64,000 nucleotides of DNA, taken from assembly GCF_001592225.1 (NCBI RefSeq), contig NZ_BCWN01000002.1, positions 62,001 to 126,000 on the forward strand, in the 5' to 3' direction. How positions within the stretch are numbered: the stretch's first letter is position 1; each line of letters starts with the position of its first letter. The translations under genes and the position numbers were made by a program. Below the pieces are notes generated by a model, which saw nothing but the letters and a program-made list of their open reading frames with translations, was not told the origin of the DNA and did no database searches. This document shows positions 43,814 to 50,358 of this stretch, in pieces. The stretch is from Castellaniella caeni NBRC 101664 (lineage in GTDB: Bacteria; Pseudomonadota; Gammaproteobacteria; Burkholderiales; Burkholderiaceae_B).

Positions 43814-44746
43814 ATGAAGATTCTGGTTCTCGGCGCAGGGGGCCTGGGTGGGTACTTCGGCGGACGCCTCGCGCAGGCTGGAGCCGATGTCACTTTTCTC
43901 GTGCGCAAGCACCGCCAGGAACTGCTGGCGGCCCACGGCTTGCGCATCCGAAGCAAGTTCGGCGATTACAGCGGCCCGGTGAAGACAGCCCTGGAACACG
44001 AGGTGGCCGGCACCCCATGGGATGTCATCATCCTCAGCTGCAAGGCCTACGACCTGGATTCCGCCATCGAGACCATCCGGCCGGCAGTGGGCGCCAAGAC
44101 CGCCGTGCTGCCGCTGCTGAATGGCGTGCGCCACCTGCAGCACCTCAATGACGTCTTCGGCAAGACCCATGTTCTGGGAGGCCTCGCGAAGATCGTCTCC
44201 ATGGTGGATGCGGAAGGCATCGTGCATCACCTGAACGACTGGTGCGCCATCACCTTTGGCGAACAGGACGGCCGCATCAGCGAACGCGTCACCCGGCTGC
44301 AGGCGCTCTTCCCCGCCGATTCCGTCAAGGCATCGGCCGTGCCCGACATCCAGCAGAAGATGTGGGAAAAGTTCGTGCACCTGGCCACCGTGGCGGGCAT
44401 CGCCAGCCTGATGCGCGCCAGTGTCGGGGAAATCGCCCGCGTGCCCGGCGGCACGGAACTGCTCATCCACTTTCTCGAAAGCAACGCGGCCGTCGCCAAG
44501 GCCGAAGGCCACCCCATCCCGGAAAGCTTCCTGAAGGAATACCGGGACCTGTTCCACGACCAGCAATTGCCGTACGTGCCCTCGCTGCTGCGCGACGTCG
44601 AGCGGCACAACCGCTGCGAGGGGGACCACATCCTCGGGCACATGCTTGCCCTGGTGAACAAGCACCACATGGAGCCCACGCTCCATGAACTCATCCACAT
44701 GAACCTGCAGACCTACGAAGTGCGCCGGCAGGCGGGACGGTTCTGA
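43814..44746 (+). CDS. 2-dehydropantoate 2-reductase family protein
   Basis: 310 residues. The NADP-binding start MKILVLGAGGLGGYFGGRLA and the KPR C-terminal helices (VPDIQQKMWEKFVHLATVAGIASLMRA, with the catalytic lysine in QQKMWEKF) are clear. PanE makes pantoate in coenzyme A synthesis, but in catabolic clusters such paralogues reduce other 2-keto acids. The GntR gene next to it and the dehydrogenase after it favour a catabolic role. CAGGAGCAGTC precedes the ATG; the longer frame is rejected. Confidence 0.82.
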   Translation: MKILVLGAGGLGGYFGGRLAQAGADVTFLVRKHRQELLAAHGLRIRSKFGDYSGPVKTALEHEVAGTPWDVIILSCKAYDLDSAIETIRPAVGAKTAVLPLLNGVRHLQHLNDVFGKTHVLGGLAKIVSMVDAEGIVHHLNDWCAITFGEQDGRISERVTRLQALFPADSVKASAVPDIQQKMWEKFVHLATVAGIASLMRASVGEIARVPGGTELLIHFLESNAAVAKAEGHPIPESFLKEYRDLFHDQQLPYVPSLLRDVERHNRCEGDHILGHMLALVNKHHMEPTLHELIHMNLQTYEVRRQAGRF

Positions 44747-44803
44747 GACTGGCGGTTGGCCGATGCGATACTTTGCAAGAGTAGGTGCCTTTAAGGGTAA
44801 GTC

Positions 44804-45868
44804 ATGAATGAAAAACGCTATAGCATCGCCTTGATCGCCGGTGACGGCATTGGTCGCGAGGTCGTTCCGGAAGGCGTGCGGGTCCTGGAGGCCGTCGGCC
44901 GGAAATACGGCTTCTCGTTCGATTGGACCGAACTGCCGTGGTCCTGCGAATACTATCGCCAGCACGGCCACATGATGCCCAAGGACGGGCTGGACCGCCT
45001 GCGCGCCATGGATGCGATCTACCTGGGCGCCGTGGGCTACCCGGGCGTGCCCGACCACGTGTCGCTGTGGGGGCTGCTCATCCCGATCCGCCAGCAGTTC
45101 CAGCAATACGTCAACCTGCGCCCGGTCCAGCTGCTGCCCGGCGTCCAGTCCCCCTTGCGCAACGCGCAGCCCGGGGACATCGACATGCTGATCGTGCGCG
45201 AAAACACCGAAGGGGAATATTCCAGCATCGGTGAGCGGGTGGGCATGGGCTCGCCCGAAGAACGGGTGACCCAGCAAAGCGTCTTCACGCGCAAGGGCGT
45301 CGACCGCATCCTCCACTACGCGTTCCAGCGCGCGCGCGAACGGCGCAAGCACGTCACGAGCGCCACGAAATCCAACGGCATTGCCTTTGCCATGCCCTAT
45401 TGGGACGAACGCTTCCGCGACATCGCCGCCCAGTACCCCGACGTCAAAGCCGACCAATACCACATCGACAACCTGTGCGCGCAATTCGTGCGCGACCCGG
45501 GGCGGTTCGACGTCGTCGTCGCCTCCAACCTGTTCGGCGACATCCTGTCCGACCTGGGCCCGGCGTGCACGGGCACCATTGCCATCGCCCCGGGCGGCAA
45601 CATCAACCCGGAGCGGGCACATCCGTCGATGTTCGAACCCGTGCACGGCTCGGCGCCCGACATCGCCGGCAAGGGCATTGCAAACCCGATCGGGCAGATC
45701 TGGTCCGGCTCGATGATGCTGGCGCATCTGGGCGAGGCACAGGCCTCGGCCGATGTCTTCGACGCCATCCGGGCCGTGGTGCGCAGCGGTCCGAAGACGC
45801 CCGACATGGGCGGCAAGGCGGCCACCACAGAGGTCACGGATTACCTGCTGCAGGCCCTCGCCCCGTAA
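44804..45868 (+). CDS. tartrate/D-malate dehydrogenase family (isocitrate/isopropylmalate fold)
   Basis: 354 residues. IALIAGDGIGREVVPEGVRVL, LLPGVQSPLRNAQPGDIDMLIVRENTEGEYSSIG and NLFGDILSDLGPACTGTIAIAPGGNINP with MFEPVHGSAPDIAGKGIANPIGQIW mark a metal-dependent NAD beta-decarboxylating dehydrogenase close to TtuC/DmlA. These act on tartrate, D-malate or related 2-hydroxy acids. It follows the reductase by 57 bp, likely in the same operon. Confidence 0.85.
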   Translation: MNEKRYSIALIAGDGIGREVVPEGVRVLEAVGRKYGFSFDWTELPWSCEYYRQHGHMMPKDGLDRLRAMDAIYLGAVGYPGVPDHVSLWGLLIPIRQQFQQYVNLRPVQLLPGVQSPLRNAQPGDIDMLIVRENTEGEYSSIGERVGMGSPEERVTQQSVFTRKGVDRILHYAFQRARERRKHVTSATKSNGIAFAMPYWDERFRDIAAQYPDVKADQYHIDNLCAQFVRDPGRFDVVVASNLFGDILSDLGPACTGTIAIAPGGNINPERAHPSMFEPVHGSAPDIAGKGIANPIGQIWSGSMMLAHLGEAQASADVFDAIRAVVRSGPKTPDMGGKAATTEVTDYLLQALAP

Positions 45869-45924
45869 GGGACCCCGCGGGACACCCGCCCACCCACTGC
45901 CAATCGAGTCACCCTGAATCGACC

Positions 45925-46359
45925 ATGCCCCCGGAAACGCTCCATATCCTCTGCGCCGGCGCCTGCCAATCGCTGCTCAACCAGATCCGCCCGCGGCTGG
46001 CGGCCGTCCCCATCCAGGTCGAGTTCGGCCCGGTCGGGCGGCTGTCGGACCTGCTGCGCTCCGGCAGCGCAGCCGACGTGCTGCTGACCTCACGCCGGGC
46101 GCTGGGCGCCCTGGTGGGCGAAGGCTATGTGGACGCGGCGTCCATACAGACCGTGGGGCGGGTACCGACCTCGATCGCGGCGCGCGCGGGCGCCCCCGGC
46201 GCCGCCCTGGTGGCGGCCACCCAGGACCCCGGCCGGTTCGCCGATGCCTTGCTGAGTATTGACCACCTCTATCTGCCCGACACCCGCCGGGCGACGGCGG
46301 GCATCCATATGCGTCAAGTATTCGAGGCCCTGGGCGTGGCCGAGGCGGTCACGCGGTAA
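45925..46359 (+). pseudogene. ModA-like periplasmic binding protein, C-terminally truncated
   Basis: 144 codons. LHILCAGACQSLLNQIRPRL, GPVGRLSDLLRSGSAADVLL and YLPDTRRATAGIHMRQVFEALGVAEAV resemble ModA-like solute-binding proteins that lack a signal peptide and accompany catabolic genes. The family is usually about 230-250 residues, so roughly the last 100 are missing at the insertion boundary. GAATCGACC before ATG gives no strong ribosome site. Confidence 0.7.
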
Positions 46360-46379
46360 TCATCCCTTTAAACCGCAGC

Positions 46380-46484
46380 GACCATGCGCGGATTTCCCAG
46401 CTGAGCAACCGGCACGCCTTGCGCGCCCTGGCCCAGCCTGTGGATCGGCAGATGAATGCAGCCTTTGCGGCGCTCTTTGCCTGA
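46380..46484 (+). pseudogene. stbB: StbB-like ATPase, 3' part
   Basis: The frame DHARISQLSNRHALRALAQP and then VDRQMNAAFAALFA ends with TGA at 46482-46484, eight bases before the next ATG. It looks like the C-terminal helices of plasmid ParA/StbB proteins and completes the gene broken at 35630. Its own start is absent. Confidence 0.65.
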
Positions 46485-46491
46485 TCCCGCC

Positions 46492-46938
46492 ATGGACACG
46501 CTCCAGACCCCAGGCCCGGCCCCGGGCCACGCCCGCACCAAGCTCGACTTGCTGTACCACGAGGTGCTGGGCGAAGTCGCCAGCCTCGTGGATCGGCTGG
46601 AAACCGTCAGCACAAGCCTGGATGCTGCCCAACAGCAGATCCAGACCGTGGTCGACACCCAGCAGGTCCTGCCCCAGCAACTGGCCCGGCATCTCACGAC
46701 CACACTGGAGGCCACCGCCAAGCCCATCCACCAGCAGCACCAACAAGCCATCCAGGCCATGCTGGATGCGACCAGCACCCGATTGGATCACCTGGCCCAG
46801 GAGGCAGCCCGGTGTGCCCGCATCACGCACCGAGCCGCCCGACGCATGGCACTCATCGCCGTGGTCATTGGCGGTGCCTCTGGTGTGCTGGGCGGGCTGC
46901 TGGCTGGCCTGGCGCTGGGCCAGTGGCTGATCCCCTGA
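46492..46938 (+). CDS. StbC-like position: coiled-coil membrane-anchored plasmid protein
   Basis: 148 residues. A coiled-coil region (about 15-110: LLYHEVLGEVASLVDRLETV, LDAAQQQIQTVVDTQQVLPQ, QQHQQAIQAMLDATSTRLDH) is followed by one membrane helix near the C-terminus (MALIAVVIGGASGVLGGLLAGLALG). It is the third gene of the Stb-like operon and directly precedes the coupling protein region. I do not know its function; TraM-like or StbC-like roles fit position only. Confidence 0.6.
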   Translation: MDTLQTPGPAPGHARTKLDLLYHEVLGEVASLVDRLETVSTSLDAAQQQIQTVVDTQQVLPQQLARHLTTTLEATAKPIHQQHQQAIQAMLDATSTRLDHLAQEAARCARITHRAARRMALIAVVIGGASGVLGGLLAGLALGQWLIP

Positions 46939-46954
46939 CTCCACGAAGGCAACC

Positions 46955-46999
46955 ATGTCTACCCTCGCCTCCCAGCGCACCGCCGCATTCTTATCAACT
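46955..46999 (+). other. remnant or duplicate of the traD start codon region
   Basis: ATGTCTACCCTCGCC followed by codons for SQRTAAF resembles the traD start at 47550 (TTGTCTACCCTGATC ... RRIAAF). TGTCTACCCT is an exact 10-bp direct repeat at 46956-46965 and 47551-47560. The frame stops soon after in inserted AT-rich DNA. It marks the left border of a roughly 595-bp insertion that carries the RHH/RAMA-like gene. Confidence 0.55.
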
Positions 47000-47427
47000 T
47001 ACTCAGACGGCTGCCCTTCCGCACGGCAATCATCGGCCAAGCTCCAAGTCGTATCCCCCGGACGCTTGATCCATAAATCTCGCCAGGCATTTCTGCTGGT
47101 CCCAGTAATTTTGTTTGCAAGTGAGCCCGGTGTAGTTGGTTTTCCATCAAACATAACCTGATCGCCATCAACAGCAGCGTAGTGGTACTGCCCCTTGTAT
47201 TGCATGCGGATCTCAGTACCACTAGGCAAAAACAAGCTTTTCCACTGAAACCCATGTGTAGCACTCTGGTGCAGAAGCTCCGGCTTCGAGTCCGCATTTG
47301 CCATCCAGTAATCAATAGCGTCCGAGACCACCTGCACCGGGTCCCGACCGTCCTTCTTTGCCTCTAAGAACTCCGCTAACTCCAGAAACAACGAGGTAGA
47401 AACAGGAATCGAAATTTGCGTATTCAT
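46999..47427 (-). CDS. ribbon-helix-helix protein with RAMA-like C-terminal domain
   Basis: 142 residues. Residues 1-45 (NTQISIPVSTSLFLELAEFLEAKKDG, VSDAIDYWM) look like a ribbon-helix-helix DNA-binding part. The C-terminal part (FLPSGTEIRMQYKGQYHYAAVDGDQVMFDGKPTTPGSLANKITGTSRNAWRDLWIKRPG) has the layout of RAMA domains, which accompany restriction and methylation enzymes. A strong minus promoter (TTGACA, 16 bp, TAGCAT) and AAGGAG precede it. It is AT-rich and opposite to the transfer genes, which indicates recent insertion. Confidence 0.6.
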   Translation of the reverse strand: MNTQISIPVSTSLFLELAEFLEAKKDGRDPVQVVSDAIDYWMANADSKPELLHQSATHGFQWKSLFLPSGTEIRMQYKGQYHYAAVDGDQVMFDGKPTTPGSLANKITGTSRNAWRDLWIKRPGDTTWSLADDCRAEGQPSE

Positions 47428-47455
47428 ACGTTTTACTCCTTTTAATTACTCTTCT

Positions 47456-47483
47456 ATGCTATCAGACCAAAACTTGTTGTCAA
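47456..47483 (-). promoter_or_regulatory. promoter of the RHH/RAMA-like gene
   Basis: On the minus strand TTGACA (47483-47478) and TAGCAT (47461-47456) are 16 bp apart in AT-rich DNA, followed by AAGGAG and the ATG at 47427. AAACTTG/CAAG..GTTT around the -35 may be an autoregulatory dyad. Confidence 0.55.
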
Positions 47484-47549
47484 GCATGTTTACGCATAAA
47501 AAAGTGAAAAAACGCATTCCAACAAACTTCTAAATTAAGGACATGCCTT

Positions 47550-49148
47550 TTGTCTACCCTGATCTCCCCCATCACTCGGCGGCGCATTGCCGCCTTCTCC
47601 CTGGCGCTCTTTCCCATCGGGGCCTGGATGACGGCAGCCACCTATGGCAGCGGCATCGCCTGGCGCGACTGGAATCGCCAGATGGCCTGGCATTTCGTGA
47701 AACTCACCCCCGGCTATCCCCTGCTCTACGGGGCGCTGGGCGTGGGCCTGGTGCTGGCCCTGGCCTTGATCCTCTTTATCGGCCGCACTGCGAAAACGGA
47801 AGGCTTCGAGGGGGCCGCCTACAAGCATTTCGTGCGCGGCACCCGGATGACTACGGCCAAACATCTGGCAAAGCTCTGCACAGAACCTGGCAAACAGCAG
47901 ATCGACGTGGCAGGCATCCCCATGCCTACTGCAAACGAAAACCTGCATCTACTGGTGAGCGGCGCCACGGGGTCCGGCAAATCGGTGCTGCTGCGCAATA
48001 TGGCGGCGTCTGTGCTGGCACGATCCCGCAGTCATCAGCACCACTTGCCCGGCCAACCATCCATGCACAACGACCGCATGATCGTCATCGACCCGAACGG
48101 CGATCTGCTGAGTAAATTCTGGCAACCCGGCGACGTGATCCTCAACCCCTACGATGCCAGAAGTGAGGGCTGGTCCTTCTTCAACGAAGTCCGTGCCGAC
48201 TACGACTGGAAGCGCCTGGCGCATTCTCTAGTGCCCATGAGCCAGGACAAGAACGCCGAGGAATGGAATGATTTCGGGCGGCTGCTGCTGCGCGAAACCG
48301 CAAAGAAGCTGCACCAGCTGCAAGGCCCTGAGGCCAACATCATGGATCTGTTCCGGCTGTGCACCATCGAGGACCCGAAGGTGCTGAAGCAATTCCTGGA
48401 CGGCACCCTGGCAGAATCCCTGTTTGTCGGCTCCAGCGAAGCCAGCAAGGCCCTCTCGTCGGCCCGGTTTGTGCTGTCCAACAAGCTGTCGGAACACACC
48501 AGCATGAAACCTGGCCCCTTCTCCATCCGTGACTGGCTGGACAGGCCGGACGGCGGGAATCTGTACATCAACTGGCGCGAAGACATGATGAGCTCCATGC
48601 GGCCCCTCGTGTCCTCCTGGGCTGATGTCTTCATCACGTCGATTCTGTCTATGCCCGAAGGCACCGACAGGCGCTGGTGGCTTTTCATCGACGAGCTGGC
48701 CAGCCTGGAGGCGCTGCCGTCACTGGAAGCGGGGCTCACCAAAGGCCGCAAAAATGGGCTGCGCATCGTGGCTGGCCTGCAAAGCACATCCCAGCTGGAA
48801 CACCTGTACGGCAGGACGATGGCCACCACCATCCGGGCGAGTTTCCGCAACCTGGTCGTGTTGGGCGGATCCCGTACCGACCCGCAGACCGCCCGCGACA
48901 TGAGCGAAAGCCTTGGCAAACACGAGGTCGAGCGGCCAAAATACAGCGTCAGCCGCAGCGTGGATCATCGGAACACGTCGGATAACATGGATCGGACGGT
49001 TGAGGACGTGGTGACGGCGGCGCAGATCCAGGCACTGCCGGTGCTGGAGGGGTATGTGGCACTGGCTGGGGATTTGTCGGTGGCGAGGGTGAGGATGCCG
49101 ATTCAGCAGTTTGGCGAGGTCGCTATGTCATTCCAGGATGGAAAATGA
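47550..49148 (+). CDS. traD: TraD/TrwB-type (VirD4) coupling protein
   Basis: 532 residues. Two N-terminal membrane helices (about 12-34 and 53-77) anchor it; Walker A is GATGSGKS (138-145), MIVIDPNGDLLSKF and WWLFIDELASLEALP (Walker B) follow, and the C-terminal RecA-like part ends with the IVAGLQSTSQLEHLYG block. It is of TrwB size. The start is TTG with AAGGA upstream; an older ATG version may be the one at 46955. It hands the relaxase-DNA complex to the VirB channel. Confidence 0.9.
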   Translation: MSTLISPITRRRIAAFSLALFPIGAWMTAATYGSGIAWRDWNRQMAWHFVKLTPGYPLLYGALGVGLVLALALILFIGRTAKTEGFEGAAYKHFVRGTRMTTAKHLAKLCTEPGKQQIDVAGIPMPTANENLHLLVSGATGSGKSVLLRNMAASVLARSRSHQHHLPGQPSMHNDRMIVIDPNGDLLSKFWQPGDVILNPYDARSEGWSFFNEVRADYDWKRLAHSLVPMSQDKNAEEWNDFGRLLLRETAKKLHQLQGPEANIMDLFRLCTIEDPKVLKQFLDGTLAESLFVGSSEASKALSSARFVLSNKLSEHTSMKPGPFSIRDWLDRPDGGNLYINWREDMMSSMRPLVSSWADVFITSILSMPEGTDRRWWLFIDELASLEALPSLEAGLTKGRKNGLRIVAGLQSTSQLEHLYGRTMATTIRASFRNLVVLGGSRTDPQTARDMSESLGKHEVERPKYSVSRSVDHRNTSDNMDRTVEDVVTAAQIQALPVLEGYVALAGDLSVARVRMPIQQFGEVAMSFQDGK

Positions 49149-49261
49149 CAGCAATAGGCCAAAAAGGCGATCTGGCCACAGAATCACACAGAGCAGCTAT
49201 CCGCAATCATTGGAGTTACTTGATAACATTCAAGCAACGTGTCCCTACCGCAGAGTGAAAA

Positions 49262-50188
49262 ATGGCTTCGCCAATTGATGAACTTTACCAGGCAGTTTTC
49301 GGATCGGTACCAACAAAAGCGGGGGCTGCTTTTGAACGCCTAGCGGCAATCGCTACTTACGTTACTACAGAGGATGGCAGTATCACACACGATACGTCTC
49401 TCAGGGGTGCGCACTCCGGTAGTCGCTATCAGATAGATGTCCTTCACCAATGCGCAGAGAAAAAAACGATGGGTGAAGCGAAGGACTACTCAGACCGTGG
49501 AGGGAAGGTCGGCCGCCCCGATTTACAAAAGCTTGCAGGCGCGCTCTTAGACCTTCCGAGTGTGGACAAAGGGGTCTTCTGGTCCGCTACAGATTATACG
49601 AAACCTGCGCGACAGTATGCCCAGGCGGCTAAGGCCATGAACGGCAAGGAAATCCTTCTTAGGGGCCTCAGAGAGAGCACGCATCTTGACGAACAAGGCT
49701 TTGTCAAGACTATTCGCGTTACAGGCACATATCACATTGCAGAGCTACACAAAGCAATCTGGACAGTTCATTGGTCAGCACAAGGACGTGCTAGCTTACT
49801 TTCGCTCATTTCGGACGATAAGAAAACGGCTGAAATCTCTGAGGTTCTTGAAGATTTCTTCGACTCAAACGGAGGCAAAATCACCTCGATTTTTGAACTC
49901 ACGTCGGGCGGCTACGGCAACATTGGGGAAGATGAAGTGAGTCGAGGTTGTTACTGGTTGCCCGGCCATTACATCAGGGCCAATGGAATTCTCGCCTCCA
50001 TCTGTGGGCTTGAATATGAAATTCCATATGCAAGCCATACGGAATCGTTCGAAATCACTGACAACAGCACTTATCGGCTTGTAGTGCTTGATGAAACAGG
50101 TGCGCCAGTGAGAATTCTAACTGACGAGAAACTACGGGAGTTCGCCTTCGATACTCAGGGCCAGTTGGTTATCCCTACGCATCGTTGA
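49262..50188 (+). CDS. PD-(D/E)XK (Mrr-like) restriction-type nuclease
   Basis: 308 residues. The N-terminal part carries KAGAAFERLAAIATYV, then SRYQIDVLHQCAEKKTMGEAKDYSDRGGKVGRPDLQKLAGALLDLP and FWSATDYTKPARQYAQ. This is the Mrr-like PD-(D/E)XK order: an initial Glu, then Asp in QID, then E-x-K in GEAKDY. A second domain (about 150-308) is unrecognised. No methyltransferase is nearby. Codon use is more AT-rich than traD and traI on both sides. It is inserted cargo, perhaps a defence or anti-competitor nuclease; targets are unknown. Confidence 0.65.
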   Translation: MASPIDELYQAVFGSVPTKAGAAFERLAAIATYVTTEDGSITHDTSLRGAHSGSRYQIDVLHQCAEKKTMGEAKDYSDRGGKVGRPDLQKLAGALLDLPSVDKGVFWSATDYTKPARQYAQAAKAMNGKEILLRGLRESTHLDEQGFVKTIRVTGTYHIAELHKAIWTVHWSAQGRASLLSLISDDKKTAEISEVLEDFFDSNGGKITSIFELTSGGYGNIGEDEVSRGCYWLPGHYIRANGILASICGLEYEIPYASHTESFEITDNSTYRLVVLDETGAPVRILTDEKLREFAFDTQGQLVIPTHR

Positions 50189-50291
50189 TAACCCAGAATA
50201 GCACTTGAAAAACATCCGCTAAGGGCCGCCATCATCCGTCCACATTTCCTGTGGAAAACCCTGTGTAATCCCCCTGCCATTTTCCCCAACA

Positions 50292-50324
50292 GCCAGCACC
50301 GGCGCGCCTTTCGCGCCTGCTGGC
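50292..50324 (+). terminator. hairpin upstream of traI
   Basis: GCCAGCA-cc-GGCGCG pairs with CGCGCC-TGCTGGC (13 bp with a two-base bulge) and is followed by TGATCTTTT. It may end transcription from the nuclease gene, or be an inverted repeat related to transfer initiation. Confidence 0.5.
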
Positions 50325-50358
50325 TGATCTTTTACCACCCCCACTTCCCGGAGCACCC

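Larger units (their letters stand above)
35630..46379 (+). mobile_element. 10.7-kb catabolic gene segment inserted in the stbB-like gene
   Basis: The segment starts inside a gamma-glutamyltransferase gene and ends inside a ModA-like gene, and both flanks are plasmid backbone (5' and 3' parts of one stbB-like gene). It carries no transposase or integrase. AGGGATG (35641-35647) and CATCCCT (46361-46367), with GCGG/CCGC outside them, form short inverted matches near the ends, but this is weak evidence for transposon ends. No clean target duplication that also keeps the stbB reading frame is visible. Confidence 0.65.

Noticed and set aside
43802-45727. 641-codon open frame on the minus strand
   Set aside because: Antisense to the ketopantoate-reductase-like and tartrate-dehydrogenase-like genes; long only because of high GC.
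35621-46384. CGAC as a target-site duplication of the 10.7-kb insertion
   Set aside because: CGAC occurs at both borders but in different stbB reading phases, so removing one copy would not restore the gene.
50189-50358. oriT just upstream of traI
   Set aside because: A hairpin is present, but I see no recognisable MobF nic-site context; the transfer origin could not be located by eye.
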